DNA of 64,000 nt from Aliiglaciecola sp. LCG003 (GTDB lineage Bacteria; Pseudomonadota; Gammaproteobacteria; Enterobacterales; Alteromonadaceae): the NCBI RefSeq assembly GCF_030316135.1, contig NZ_CP128185.1, positions 3,348,001 to 3,412,000 of the forward strand, read 5' to 3'. The notes under the pieces were generated by a model. It saw nothing but the letters and a program-made list of their open reading frames with translations. It ran no database searches and was not told where the DNA came from. Of the stretch, positions 26,968-36,172 are shown piece by piece. The translations under genes were made by a program, and so were the position numbers. How positions within the stretch are numbered: the first letter of the stretch is position 1; each line of letters opens with the position of its first letter.

Positions 26968-26998
26968 GAGTTACATGGACAACCAGAGTTACATGGAC
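26968..26998. repeat. Right pair of GAGTTACATGGAC repeats flanking the IS
   Basis: Two more direct copies of GAGTTACATGGAC (26968-26980 and 26986-26998), 18 bp apart, separated by AACCA. CCATGATAAA occurs on both sides of the pair (26954 and 27001). With the left pair, the IS sits inside a short array of four copies. Confidence 0.85.
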
Positions 26999-27032
26999 AA
27001 CCATGATAAATGCACTATGAAACTGAGGCATT

Positions 27033-27542
27033 ATGTTGCGTAAACTGTTCTATATTATTGTGATCCTAACGGGAATTGGGCTGCTATTACCCAGCTCTCA
27101 GATTATTCCAGTTCTTGGAGCAGACAGCACAGACTGGAATCACGATACTTTCTGGCACTCCCCTTGGGGAAGCTCTGGGATGCATAAAGGCATCGACATA
27201 TTCGCTATCCAGCGCACTCCCGTTATAGCCTCAACTTATGGTGTAGTCGTGAAGGTTGCTCAAAGTGATAAGGGCGGTAGATATGTGCTGGTTTTAGGTC
27301 CTAAATGGAAGCTGCATTACTACGCCCACTTAGATGATACCCAAGCGAAGCCAGGAGATTGGTTAGGTAGCGGCCAGCAATTGGGCTTGGTTGGAACCAC
27401 AGGCAATGCCGCAGAGCGACCACCCCACTTGCACTATGCCATATATAGTCTTTTGCCATATTTTTGGTTGGCGGATGATACGCCGCAAGGCTGGAAGAAA
27501 ATGTTTATTTTAAACCCACAGGAATATTTGTCAGGGTTTTAA
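27033..27542 (+). CDS. M23-family (LytM) metallopeptidase
   Basis: This 169-residue protein has an N-terminal membrane anchor or signal segment (about residues 5-25) and one LytM domain. Zinc ligands fit HKGID (His51, Asp55) and HLHY (His132 and His134), with the extra active-site His in YYAHLD (about 99). TYGVVVKVAQSDKGGRYVLVLGP and GTTGNAAERPPHLHYAIY match the family core. Such short periplasmic LytM proteins cut peptide cross-links in peptidoglycan or, if inactive, regulate amidases; here the site looks intact. It lies just after the IS repeat array. Confidence 0.85.
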   Translation: MLRKLFYIIVILTGIGLLLPSSQIIPVLGADSTDWNHDTFWHSPWGSSGMHKGIDIFAIQRTPVIASTYGVVVKVAQSDKGGRYVLVLGPKWKLHYYAHLDDTQAKPGDWLGSGQQLGLVGTTGNAAERPPHLHYAIYSLLPYFWLADDTPQGWKKMFILNPQEYLSGF

Positions 27543-27767
27543 CAACATAATCCCCAACTTATATCCTAAATAGCTTATCGCTAGTTAACATACTGTAATC
27601 CGATGAAGTCGCAAAGTCAGATAGCACAATATAAATGGATGTGGTTGACAGGCAATAATCACCTATTTAACGTATTTTGCTACCAAAAACCTACCTTTAC
27701 CGTATAAAGGAGGCTTAGTCCGATTTTATTCGTATACTGTTACTTTAATGTCTAATAAGAGGTTTCT

Positions 27768-29144
27768 ATGACCCCACGCTTTTTATCTGCCGCAACATTA
27801 TTCCTCGCGATAGGTGCAGTTAATCTTGCCAGTGCTGAACCAGCCTATCAAGATCAACAAAAACTCCATGATATAGCCGCAGATATTTCTGCCGCCAATA
27901 TCGAAAAAAACATTGTCAAACTTGTCAGCTTTGGCACCCGTCATACCTTGTCCGAGACCGAATCTGATAGTCGTGGGATAGGCGCGGCAAGACGCTGGAT
28001 CAAAGCCGAGTTTGAGGCGATATCACAACAATGTGGTGGCTGCTTAGAAGTTTATTTTCAATCTCGGACCATCAGCGGTAAAAAACGTATTCCAGATGCC
28101 GTAGAAGTCGTCAGCGTAATCGCCATTCAACGGGGCCAGACTGATCCTCAACGTTATGTGCTGATGTCTGGCGATATAGATTCACGGGTATCGGATGTGA
28201 TGGATTTCACCTCTGACTCACCCGGTGCCAATGACAACGCATCTGGCGTAGCGGGGACATTGGAAGCAGCACGAGTACTGTCTAAATATAAGTTTAATGG
28301 CAGCATTGTTTATGCCGCGCTCGCGGGTGAAGAGCAAGGACTATTCGGTGGCAAAATCTTAGCTGAAACCGCTCAACAGCAAGGCTGGCGTATCAAGGCG
28401 GTATTAAATAATGACATGATTGGTAATATTCAGGGCATTAATGGTGTGATCAATAACACCAGCGCGCGTATTTTTGCCGAAGGGACCCGTCAAACAGAAA
28501 GTCCTGAAGAAGCAAGCACACGCCGTTTTACCGGTGGTGAAGTCGACTCTCCTAGTCGAAATCTAGCCCGTTATATTGATTGGATGGCCGACCGTTATAT
28601 TCCCAATCTGGATACCATGGTGATTTATCGCTTAGACCGTTTTGGCCGTGGTGGACATCATCGCCCTTTCAATGACCTTGGTTACCCTGGGGTTAGGATC
28701 ATGGAAACCAACGAAAACTACAATCACCAACATCAGGATTTACGTAGCGAGAATGGCATTACTTATGGTGATACTATTCAAGGCGTCAATTTTGACTATG
28801 CCGCTAAGCTCACCGGATTAAATGCTGTTTCCTTAGCAGGAATGGCGTGGGCTCCGAATCCACCCGCTCAGGTTAAGATTAAAGGCGCGGTGCAACCAAG
28901 CACAACCTTAAGTTGGCAAACCGCAGATGCACAGCAAAACCCGCAGCTAGCAGGTTATAAGATTTATTGGCGTTATACCGACGCTCCCCAGTGGCAATTT
29001 AGCCGATATGTGGGCAAGGTCAATGAGTTCACACTGGAAAACGTGGTCATCGATAATTACTTTTTCGGCGTCGCCAGTGTCAGTAAAGACGGCTTTGAGA
29101 GCCCTGTCGTCTTTCCAGGTCCAGCCGGTGCATTTGGTGAATAA
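27768..29144 (+). CDS. Exported M28-family peptidase with C-terminal Fn3-like domain
   Basis: A 458-residue protein with a signal peptide (cleavage near ASA at residue 23). The M28 zinc-aminopeptidase fold spans about residues 35-360, and a fibronectin-III-like domain about 365-450 (VKIKGAVQPSTTLSWQTAD...GYKIYWRY...). Visible metal-site residues are Asp156 in GANDNASG, Glu188/189 in GEEQG, an aspartate in NNDMIGN and a His in NYNHQHQD. The first ligand, usually His in a GHxDS motif, reads SGDIDS here (Asp136), so one zinc position is altered. It is likely periplasmic or secreted and acts on peptides; activity is uncertain. Confidence 0.8.
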   Translation: MTPRFLSAATLFLAIGAVNLASAEPAYQDQQKLHDIAADISAANIEKNIVKLVSFGTRHTLSETESDSRGIGAARRWIKAEFEAISQQCGGCLEVYFQSRTISGKKRIPDAVEVVSVIAIQRGQTDPQRYVLMSGDIDSRVSDVMDFTSDSPGANDNASGVAGTLEAARVLSKYKFNGSIVYAALAGEEQGLFGGKILAETAQQQGWRIKAVLNNDMIGNIQGINGVINNTSARIFAEGTRQTESPEEASTRRFTGGEVDSPSRNLARYIDWMADRYIPNLDTMVIYRLDRFGRGGHHRPFNDLGYPGVRIMETNENYNHQHQDLRSENGITYGDTIQGVNFDYAAKLTGLNAVSLAGMAWAPNPPAQVKIKGAVQPSTTLSWQTADAQQNPQLAGYKIYWRYTDAPQWQFSRYVGKVNEFTLENVVIDNYFFGVASVSKDGFESPVVFPGPAGAFGE

Positions 29145-29162
29145 CCAAGCGCTTACCGATCA

Positions 29163-29708
29163 TTAATCTTCGCTGGGGCAATCAGTTGCCTCAGCAGCTA
29201 GATTGCACACGAAAGACGCTTCGAATCTTTGCTGCCACGCTTCGAATTCCGCCTGAGTAGGCTCGTACTTCCAAATTTTCTGAATGTGATAGAAGCTCTC
29301 TCGGCCCTGCAACACTAAATGCAGCATACGCGCCACCACTTTACCTGACATCTCACATTGGGTTTGCCAATATCGTGAAGCCACGGCTAGGGATTTTGGA
29401 TGGGGCAAATCTGTCGATGCAAAACCTTGGCAACTTTCCAAACCGGGTTTATCTAATTCGGCTCTACGTGCTTCCAAATCAACGCTTTGCTGATAGTAAA
29501 CACTTACCGCAAAGGTATTTGCCCAACGTTCTCCTGGCGCTTGCCACATACTGTAGCGAAAACCATTTTCATCTTTTTGAAAGAGTTGCCAAGGTTTAAT
29601 TTCTTCGATAGCGGGTATCACCAAGTGTTCGCCCTGATAGCGAGAACCTTGATTGGCGCAGCCGGAAAGTAGCAGCACAGAAGCGATTATTGACAGACTA
29701 TATTTCAC
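29163..29708 (-). CDS. Lipoprotein of unknown function
   Basis: Starting at GTG 29708 (GGAT just upstream) this is a 181-residue lipoprotein: VKYSLSIIASVLLLSGCANQG has a lipobox LSGC and Ser/Asn-type following residues. A longer frame back to 29867 would overlap murI by over 100 bp and push the lipobox far inside, so I reject it. The mature part has tryptophan-rich segments (EIKPWQLFQ, MWQAPGERWANTF) and several cysteines late (CQGF, TQCEMSG, VCNLAAEATDC). I do not recognise the family. It is the last gene after murI in the long ccm-mlaA-murI run. Confidence 0.7.
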   Translation of the reverse strand: MKYSLSIIASVLLLSGCANQGSRYQGEHLVIPAIEEIKPWQLFQKDENGFRYSMWQAPGERWANTFAVSVYYQQSVDLEARRAELDKPGLESCQGFASTDLPHPKSLAVASRYWQTQCEMSGKVVARMLHLVLQGRESFYHIQKIWKYEPTQAEFEAWQQRFEASFVCNLAAEATDCPSED

Positions 29709-29760
29709 AAAAAATCCATTTTCACCTAAGAAGGATAGCCAAACAGGAGTATGCACCAAA

Positions 29761-30618
29761 TCAATAGTCGAAAGTGTCGATTGACTTGACGACTCGATCC
29801 CAAAGTTGGCTACATAACTCCTCAAAGCCAACATCCAGCAGACTAGTATAGACCGATATTTGTCCAACTTGTTCGCTGTTATTGAGTAATTTCAATTGTT
29901 GCAACAATACGGCAGTGCGCCGAGCGATAGCTTCACTAGTATTAATCAGCTGAGCTTGATTACCCACCAAAGCTGCAATTTGGTGACTTAAGAAACCGTA
30001 ATGGGTACAGCCAAGAACGATTTGATCGGCACCCTTTTCTAACATAGGTGAAATAAACGTATTTAACAAAGAAAGTGTATCTGGCGCATCGAATTGCGCC
30101 TTTTCAATCTGCTCAACCAAACCATTGCAAGCTTGGTTAATAATAGTTTGATCTGCGGCCCAACGCTTAACAAGGCGTTGGTATTGGTTACTTTGCAGGG
30201 TATTACGCGTCGCCATAACCCCTATCACACCACTTTGACTGGCTTCTAATGCTGGCTTGATGCCGGGCTCTACGCCGACAAATTCCATGTCATAGTTAGC
30301 CCGTAAATGGGCAATACTGCTAAGCGTGGCTGTATTGCAGGCCACCACAATCAACTTCACCTGTTTGGCCAGAAGGAAATCGACAATTCGTTTGCAGCGT
30401 GCCGTGACAAAAGCTTCAGTTTTGGCACCATATGGCGCATGAGCGGTGTCGGCCACATAAATAATATTTTCATTAGGCAGAATATCTGCAATAGCATTGG
30501 CCACGGAAATCCCGCCTACGCCAGAGTCAAACACCCCAATGGCTGCGGTATTTGCCGATATATTAGTTGAGCTAGACAAAGTGATAGGCTTTCCAATTGG
30601 CTCCCCTTTGCTTAACAC
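29761..30618 (-). CDS. murI: Glutamate racemase
   Basis: MurI interconverts L- and D-glutamate, supplying D-Glu for peptidoglycan. It is a two-domain Asp/Glu racemase of up to 285 residues. Key motifs: GVFDSGVGGISVANAI (family start), VVACNTATLS with the first catalytic cysteine, and VLGCTHYGFLS with the second cysteine and its histidine. The N-terminal 25 residues before AAIGVFDSG are longer than in E. coli-like enzymes; GTG 30618 has no clear ribosome binding site, so the true start may be a little downstream. It follows mlaA by 31 bp and probably shares its transcript. Confidence 0.92.
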   Translation of the reverse strand: MLSKGEPIGKPITLSSSTNISANTAAIGVFDSGVGGISVANAIADILPNENIIYVADTAHAPYGAKTEAFVTARCKRIVDFLLAKQVKLIVVACNTATLSSIAHLRANYDMEFVGVEPGIKPALEASQSGVIGVMATRNTLQSNQYQRLVKRWAADQTIINQACNGLVEQIEKAQFDAPDTLSLLNTFISPMLEKGADQIVLGCTHYGFLSHQIAALVGNQAQLINTSEAIARRTAVLLQQLKLLNNSEQVGQISVYTSLLDVGFEELCSQLWDRVVKSIDTFDY

Positions 30619-30649
30619 AACAGTGCATAAAGAGGAGCATGATTGCTAT

Positions 30650-31426
30650 TTATAAATCATCGAGGAAGTCTTCGAACCCTTCCTCTTCGACCTCAGGATC
30701 CACTTGCAATTCACTAGGTGGTACCTTGCCATCGGTTACTTTGAATTCAAGGTTTTGAAAATAAGCATTCTTCACAAAAGCATAAGGATCTAGGGACTGT
30801 TCCAAGTTTCCTTCTTGCTCAATGAGCTGAGCACGGGCCTCTAGGGCTTTGATACCGGTGCGAACCGCTGCAACGTAAAAAGATAAATCTTGCAACGGGA
30901 AGTATGATGAATCGACAAAATCACCCACACTGGAGCGAATATCCGACGGACCCATGGCTGGGATCATCAAAAATGCCCCTGTGCCAATACCATACTTGCC
31001 TAGCACTTCGCCAAACTCTTCTTCTTGACGTTCTAAACCAATCTCTTTGGCTACATCAATCAGCCCCAAAATTCCCACGGTAGAATTCAGTACAAAGCGG
31101 CCTAGGCTGGTTAGGCTACCACCGACTTTACCTTGCAAGAGATTATTTAGCGTATTCGACGGCTCTTCTAGATTTAACGCGGCATTGTATAAACCGGTAC
31201 GCGCCACGTGGGGCATGTAGTCAACATATACCACTGTGGTTGGGCGCAATATGTATGCATCCAACACATCATAGTTAAAATCCCACATCACGCGGTTGAA
31301 TCCTTCGATTGGATCCCGCGGATCTGCATATCCTTGATTCTCAACCTGTTCGTCGGAGGCTTGTCGCGAAGCACAGCCTCCGAGAGCCAACAATGTGGCT
31401 ATAACAAGCAAAATCTTATTCGTCAT
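30650..31426 (-). CDS. mlaA: Outer-membrane lipid-asymmetry lipoprotein MlaA
   Basis: MlaA (VacJ) is the outer-membrane channel of the Mla system that removes phospholipids from the outer leaflet and passes them to MlaC. The 258-residue precursor has lipobox LGGCASRQ, then the family signature DPIEGFNRVMWDFNYDVLDAYILRP, the amphipathic pore region LEEPSNTLNNLLQGK, and GTGAFLMIPAMGPSDIRSSVG. The C-terminus is acidic. Its ATG shares one base with the ccmI stop codon, so translation is coupled to the cytochrome c maturation operon, an unusual link. The rest of the Mla system is not in this window. Confidence 0.92.
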   Translation of the reverse strand: MTNKILLVIATLLALGGCASRQASDEQVENQGYADPRDPIEGFNRVMWDFNYDVLDAYILRPTTVVYVDYMPHVARTGLYNAALNLEEPSNTLNNLLQGKVGGSLTSLGRFVLNSTVGILGLIDVAKEIGLERQEEEFGEVLGKYGIGTGAFLMIPAMGPSDIRSSVGDFVDSSYFPLQDLSFYVAAVRTGIKALEARAQLIEQEGNLEQSLDPYAFVKNAYFQNLEFKVTDGKVPPSELQVDPEVEEEGFEDFLDDL

Positions 31427-32646
31427 TACAATAGTTCCTTATCAATGGTAATTTTTTGGGTAAACTGCTTTCCTGGTTGCAGCGTTACCACTACCTCTCC
31501 TTGCAGATCCCCTGATGCAGGTGCCACATTTTCATCAATTGATATCCTGGCGACTAAGCGTGCTTGGGTTAATTGTGACAATTTAAACGTTGGCATCATG
31601 GCATTCGCATCAGATAACCTAACTTGCACCGGTAAATTGGCTAGACGGCTTTTCACCACGGCAGCTGGCATACGTAAGTCACTGTTTGCATCTTGTGCGA
31701 AAACAATCAAAAATGCGTTTTCGGGTAATTTGTCTTTCAATTCTTGGCTAATATCGATCGCAACCATAACCGAGGTTTCAGCTACATCCTCAGCGTCCCC
31801 GCTCAAAGCGGCAATCCTTTTTTGTATTTCCAACTGCATAGGATCGTCACCGGACAATTTTTGTTGCAGTTTCCGCCAACTATCAATTGCCTGTTGCGTT
31901 TCGCCTAACTGAGTAGAAGTCACCGCCAACATTCCCAATGCATTATAATCATTCGGGTCTAGCTCGATGGAGCGCCTAATCAGGCCTTCGGCTTGGCGAA
32001 GATAAGATTCCTCGCCGGTTAATACAAGTGTTTGACTGTAGCTAGATAAGACACCGCCATGATTTGGCGCCAGAGCGTACGCCTTTTCAAACGCCTGCAA
32101 GGCGCTGTCCAATCGATTTAATGACGCGTGGATCCGGCCCAGTAGCAGCCAACCAATATGATCATCTGGGGTGTTAAGCAACTTGGTTCGCATGGCTAGG
32201 GCGAAATCTTCTAAATCTTTAACGGTTACACTAGGGTCCGCATCCACCACAATACGTTTAGCTAATTCGGATGAGTGTTGTGTCACTTGCTGCCAACTGG
32301 CAATATCCTGAACTTCATTACTTTTGTAGTAAATCCACCCACACACTGATAACGCAACGACTAGCCCTAGCAGCATAATGCCAGAGGCTGAATGTTGGGT
32401 ATTTTGTAAAGGCTGGTTTTCATCCACCAAGGCAAGCTTCAACTCTTTGACCGCGCTGTCTTTGTCTTCTGCTGCAATCAGCCCCTCGCCAACCTCGCGC
32501 TCAAGCTCTAGCATACGCTGACGAATAATTTGTGTGTTAGTTAACACATCCTGCTGATGGCGATTACCGCGGCGTATCCACGGAAAGACTAGAATCAACA
32601 CACCAACACAGCTCAGTAGTGCGACTCCAAACCAATAATTACTCAC
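31426..32646 (-). CDS. ccmI: Cytochrome c maturation protein CcmI (TPR apocytochrome chaperone)
   Basis: CcmI holds apocytochrome c and hands it to the CcmFH heme lyase. The 406-residue protein has two N-terminal membrane helices (about 3-22 and 95-113) flanking a cytoplasmic coiled segment (IIRQRMLELEREVGEGLIAAEDKDSAVKEL), then a periplasmic TPR region (about 160-270: DHIGWLLLGRIHASLNRLDSALQAFEKAYALAPNHG...) and a beta-rich C-terminal domain (290-406). It overlaps ccmH by ATGA (32643-32646) and mlaA by one base, so it is the last Ccm gene of the operon. Confidence 0.88.
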   Translation of the reverse strand: MSNYWFGVALLSCVGVLILVFPWIRRGNRHQQDVLTNTQIIRQRMLELEREVGEGLIAAEDKDSAVKELKLALVDENQPLQNTQHSASGIMLLGLVVALSVCGWIYYKSNEVQDIASWQQVTQHSSELAKRIVVDADPSVTVKDLEDFALAMRTKLLNTPDDHIGWLLLGRIHASLNRLDSALQAFEKAYALAPNHGGVLSSYSQTLVLTGEESYLRQAEGLIRRSIELDPNDYNALGMLAVTSTQLGETQQAIDSWRKLQQKLSGDDPMQLEIQKRIAALSGDAEDVAETSVMVAIDISQELKDKLPENAFLIVFAQDANSDLRMPAAVVKSRLANLPVQVRLSDANAMMPTFKLSQLTQARLVARISIDENVAPASGDLQGEVVVTLQPGKQFTQKITIDKELL

Positions 32647-33089
32647 TTATCTTTCTCCAATAGGGAATCAGCTTGGTCTAATTTATCTTGATCAAATTCT
32701 GTAGGTTGCTTGCTGCGCTTATTAAACACAAATATCATTCCGGTCACGATGAACAATACTGGCAGCAGCCATAACCAAATAGTCAGAGGCGTAACAGGCG
32801 GCTGATACGAGACGAAATCACCGTAACGGGATTTCATAAAGTCGACCACTTCTTCGTGGCTTTTACCTTGTTGCAAAAGCTCGTATACCTTGCGGCGTAA
32901 GTCGTGAGCAATCATCGCATCTGAATCCGCAATATTTTGATTCTGACATTGAGGACAGCGTAATTCTTGGGTTAAGTCTAAAAATAATTGTTGTTTGACC
33001 GGGTCGGTAAACTCATAGGCTTGCTCTGCAGCACCTATACTAGCTATGCCAAACAACATACAACTCATTAAGGCAATTAAGGTCTTCAT
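32643..33089 (-). CDS. ccmH: Cytochrome c maturation protein CcmH (NrfF-like)
   Basis: CcmH is the membrane-bound thiol oxidoreductase that reduces apocytochrome CxxCH motifs. The 148-residue precursor has a signal peptide, the active-site motif ELRCPQCQNQNIADSDA near residue 42, the family segment HDLRRKVYELLQQGKSHEEVVDFMKSRYGDFVSYQPP, a C-terminal membrane helix (about 100-122) and a cytoplasmic tail. It is the short, single-domain form, with CcmI separate. ATGA overlaps join it to both ccmG and ccmI. Confidence 0.93.
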   Translation of the reverse strand: MKTLIALMSCMLFGIASIGAAEQAYEFTDPVKQQLFLDLTQELRCPQCQNQNIADSDAMIAHDLRRKVYELLQQGKSHEEVVDFMKSRYGDFVSYQPPVTPLTIWLWLLPVLFIVTGMIFVFNKRSKQPTEFDQDKLDQADSLLEKDK

Positions 33090-33658
33090 TGGGCGCTTAA
33101 CTCATTGTATAAGGGACCAATTTTGTTCTGCCATACCCGTGGATTGATATCACCAATATGATGCATCCTGACCACACCTTGCTTATCAATCACATAGGTT
33201 TCAGGTGCTCCAGTGACGCCTAAATCCAACGAATAATCCCGTTTAACATCGAATATATTAAAGGCGTATGGGTTACCTAATTTTGCTAGCTTGGCCCGTA
33301 CTTCCTGTTGAATTGTAGGAATACTTTTCAAGCCAAAATCTGGATCAGTGTCTTGGTCGTAGTATAAGCCGACAATCCTCACCCCTTGGTCTTTCAACTG
33401 GGTTAAATAGGGCAGCTCTACTGCACAGGTGACACACCACACGCCCCAGACGTTCATCAAAGTCACCTGCCCTTTGAATATCTCTGGAGTATGGGTTTTA
33501 TCCGGTTGCATCAAATCTGGCAGCGCAAAAGGTGGCAGGGGTTGATTAACTAGATTCGAATCCAGTTGACGTGGGTCACTGTACAAGCCTTTGTACAAAA
33601 ATACCGAGGTCAGTACAAACAAAACTAATGGGATCAAAAAGATAGTCAGTTTTCTCAT
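33086..33658 (-). CDS. ccmG: Thiol:disulfide oxidoreductase CcmG/DsbE
   Basis: CcmG is a periplasmic thioredoxin-like protein anchored by an N-terminal helix (residues 4-22). It passes electrons from DsbD/CcdA to CcmH and apocytochrome c. The active site is WGVWCVTCAVELPYL, with CxxC near residue 76-79, and GVTGAPETYVIDKQGVVR carries the cis-proline loop and CcmG-type acidic residue. At 190 residues the length is normal. It lies between ccmF and ccmH with 4-bp overlaps at each side. Confidence 0.93.
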   Translation of the reverse strand: MRKLTIFLIPLVLFVLTSVFLYKGLYSDPRQLDSNLVNQPLPPFALPDLMQPDKTHTPEIFKGQVTLMNVWGVWCVTCAVELPYLTQLKDQGVRIVGLYYDQDTDPDFGLKSIPTIQQEVRAKLAKLGNPYAFNIFDVKRDYSLDLGVTGAPETYVIDKQGVVRMHHIGDINPRVWQNKIGPLYNELSAQ

Positions 33659-35688
33659 GCTTTTCCTTCCACCCTAGCAGCACTGCGCAAAGCTGCAACA
33701 TCAGATACCGCGCGCTGTTGTTGGCTTGCTTTAGATTTTTTGGCCATTCTGTAGCGCTTATCCGAAATCGATAATAAGCCACCGAAGCCCATCAAAAATG
33801 CCCCTGCCCAAATCCAATTAACGAAGGGTTTAATATAGATCCTGACGGCCCAAGCACCGTCATTAAGCTGTTCGCCCAGTGCCACAAATAGATCACGGGT
33901 GATCCCAGAGTCTATTCCCGCTTCGGTCATACCGGTGCGCTGCACAGGATAGAAGCGCTTTTCAGGTTCAAGATGGGTAATCTTGTCCGTCAATGAACTA
34001 TCCGTATACACATCGAAAATACCAACATGACCAGTATAATTGGGGCCTTGAAGATCACGCACAGCACTAAACTGAAATGTGTATCCGCCAAGCTCAACGA
34101 CATCACCAGCATGCATGCGTAAGTCTCGCTCCTGCTCGTAATTACTAACTAAGGTAATTCCCATCAAGGTCACGGCGAAGCCCACATGACCCAGCACCAT
34201 CCCCCAATGACTGGGGGTTAGACTGCGCAATCTGCCCAGTCGACTGCTGGAGTCAGACACCCGATTTTGTGTACGTTGTAATATTTCTTGTATGGTTGAG
34301 ATAAATATCCAGACACTAAGCACTAAACCTAAGGTTGCCATGTAAGACATTTGGTCGTAACTGAACTGAATCAAAAGCGCGGCACTGATACTCAGCCCAA
34401 AGGCTAGCAATAATTGCTTTTGTAATGCTTGTGGCGCTTGCTTTTTCCAGCGGGAAAGTGGTCCCATGGCTAACAACAGCACAAAAGGCACAATCAAATA
34501 GACAAACATCTGGTTAAAAAATGGCGCACCTATTGAGATGGAACCCATGCCCAGTTCTTTATGCACAAGGGGCAATAAGGTGCCCAACAACACCACAATA
34601 GTGGCGGCGGTTAACAGCAAATTATTGCCCATTAACATCACTTCTCGTGAGAACCATTCAAATCGGCCTACGCTTTTCAACTGAGGAGCACGCAGCGCAT
34701 ATAGCGTAAGCGAACCACCAACTACCACAGCCAATAAGCCGAGAATAAATAAACCTCGGGTAGGATCACTGGCAAATGAATGCACCGATACCAACACCCC
34801 TGAGCGAACTAAAAAGGTACCAAGCAGACTTAATGAGAAAGCCGATATAGCCAGCAAAACCGTCCAAGACTTGAATATTTTGCGTTTTTCGGTCACCGCT
34901 AGACTATGGATCAAGGCAGTGCCAATTAGCCAAGGCATAAACGATGCGTTTTCAACCGGATCCCAGAACCACCAGCCGCCCCAGCCAAGTTCGTAATAAG
35001 CCCACCATGACCCCAAAGCAATACCTACTGTTAGGAAGCACCAAGCAGCGATAGTCCAAGGCCGCGACCAGCGGGCCCAAGTGGAATCTAACTGACCAGA
35101 GATAAGTGCAGCAATGGCAAAGGCAAAAGCCACTGAAAAGCCCACATAGCCCATATACAGCATAGGTGGATGAATGATCATGCCAAAATCTTGCAGTAAC
35201 GGATTGAGGTCTCTTCCATCAACGGGATAAAACGGCAACAAACTCTCAAATGGATTAGATGCAATCAGAATAAATAAGTAGAAGCCCACGGCCACCAAGC
35301 CCAATATAGACAGCACTCTGGCGACCATCTCTTGAGGGATGCCATTACTCAAAAGAGCAACCGCCACTGTCCAAACCGAAAATATAAGAACCCACAATAA
35401 AAATGAGCCTTCATGTCCGCCCCACACTGCGGTAATTTTGTAATACCAAGGCAGTAAACTGTTAGAGTGATGGGCAACATAGGCAATGCTGAAATCATCG
35501 TGATAAAAAGCATTGGTCAAGGCAATATAGGCAAATGCCGTGAACACAAACATACCTATGGCTAAGGGTTTAGCCAGCGCCATGATCTGCTGATGATTAC
35601 GTTGTGCGCCCCACATGGGATAGACTGCGAGTAATAATGACATAAACAATGCCATGACTAACGAAAAATGACCTAATTCAGCAAACAT
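33655..35688 (-). CDS. ccmF: Cytochrome c heme lyase subunit CcmF
   Basis: CcmF, with CcmH, attaches heme covalently to apocytochromes c. The 677-residue polytopic protein (about 15 helices) has the heme-handling WWD signature GWGGWWFWDPVENASFMPWL near residue 245 and the family motifs KITAVWGGHEGSFLLW, MIIHPPMLYMGYVG and FLVRSGVLVSVHSFASDPTRG. The conserved periplasmic histidines lie in HxG and HPP-type motifs. The large C-terminal periplasmic loop (about 510-610) precedes the last helix. A 13-bp gap separates it from ccmE. Confidence 0.95.
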   Translation of the reverse strand: MFAELGHFSLVMALFMSLLLAVYPMWGAQRNHQQIMALAKPLAIGMFVFTAFAYIALTNAFYHDDFSIAYVAHHSNSLLPWYYKITAVWGGHEGSFLLWVLIFSVWTVAVALLSNGIPQEMVARVLSILGLVAVGFYLFILIASNPFESLLPFYPVDGRDLNPLLQDFGMIIHPPMLYMGYVGFSVAFAFAIAALISGQLDSTWARWSRPWTIAAWCFLTVGIALGSWWAYYELGWGGWWFWDPVENASFMPWLIGTALIHSLAVTEKRKIFKSWTVLLAISAFSLSLLGTFLVRSGVLVSVHSFASDPTRGLFILGLLAVVVGGSLTLYALRAPQLKSVGRFEWFSREVMLMGNNLLLTAATIVVLLGTLLPLVHKELGMGSISIGAPFFNQMFVYLIVPFVLLLAMGPLSRWKKQAPQALQKQLLLAFGLSISAALLIQFSYDQMSYMATLGLVLSVWIFISTIQEILQRTQNRVSDSSSRLGRLRSLTPSHWGMVLGHVGFAVTLMGITLVSNYEQERDLRMHAGDVVELGGYTFQFSAVRDLQGPNYTGHVGIFDVYTDSSLTDKITHLEPEKRFYPVQRTGMTEAGIDSGITRDLFVALGEQLNDGAWAVRIYIKPFVNWIWAGAFLMGFGGLLSISDKRYRMAKKSKASQQQRAVSDVAALRSAARVEGKA

Positions 35689-35701
35689 CTGATTTATATT
35701 C

Positions 35702-36172
35702 CTATTGGCCAGTGCCTAAGTTTTCGGGTTTGACATGTTTAATGCCTTTGAGTTTTTCGGCTAGCTCAGGCGGCATGTATTCTTCATCGTGTTTGGCCAG
35801 CACCTCATCAGCGACAATTTTATTTGATTCGGTTAATTTACCTGTAGCAACGATACCCTGCCCTTCACGAAATAGATCTGGCAAGATACCCGAATAACTT
35901 ACCGTTACCAATGGACCTGTATCAACCAAGTCAAAGCTTACCGCCAAGCTTTGTTGATCACGTTTGACACTGCCTGGCACGACCATCCCACCAATACGTA
36001 AACGTTGGCCTACCTGAGGTTTGACACCTTGTTTACCATCAACGATTTCTGACGGGGTATAGAAGTGATCGATATTGTCACTCAGTGCATTTAGCATCAT
36101 CCACACGGCGGCAGCGATCAGGATAACTATGGCGCTCACGCCCATTAATCGTTTTTGACGTCTTGGATTCAC
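35702..36172 (-). CDS. ccmE: Heme chaperone CcmE
   Basis: CcmE carries heme covalently in the periplasm from CcmC to CcmF. It is 156 residues with one N-terminal membrane helix (about 8-28) and an OB-fold domain. The heme-binding motif is [10 protein letters not shown], with His128 bonded to the heme vinyl group and Tyr132 as axial ligand. [15 protein letters not shown] and [21 protein letters not shown] are the usual OB strands. It overlaps ccmD by ATGA (36169-36172). Confidence 0.95.
   Translation of the reverse strand: MNPRRQKRLMGVSAIVILIAAAVWMMLNALSDNIDHFYTPSEIVDGKQGVKPQVGQRLRIGGMVVPGSVKRDQQSLAVSFDLVDTGPLVTVSYSGILPDLFREGQGIVATGKLTESNKIVADEVLAKHDEEYMPPELAEKLKGIKHVKPENLGTGQ

Noticed and set aside
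29709-29867. N-terminal extension of the lipoprotein into murI
   Set aside because: It would overlap murI by over 100 bp and bury the lipobox; GTG at 29708 gives a normal signal peptide.
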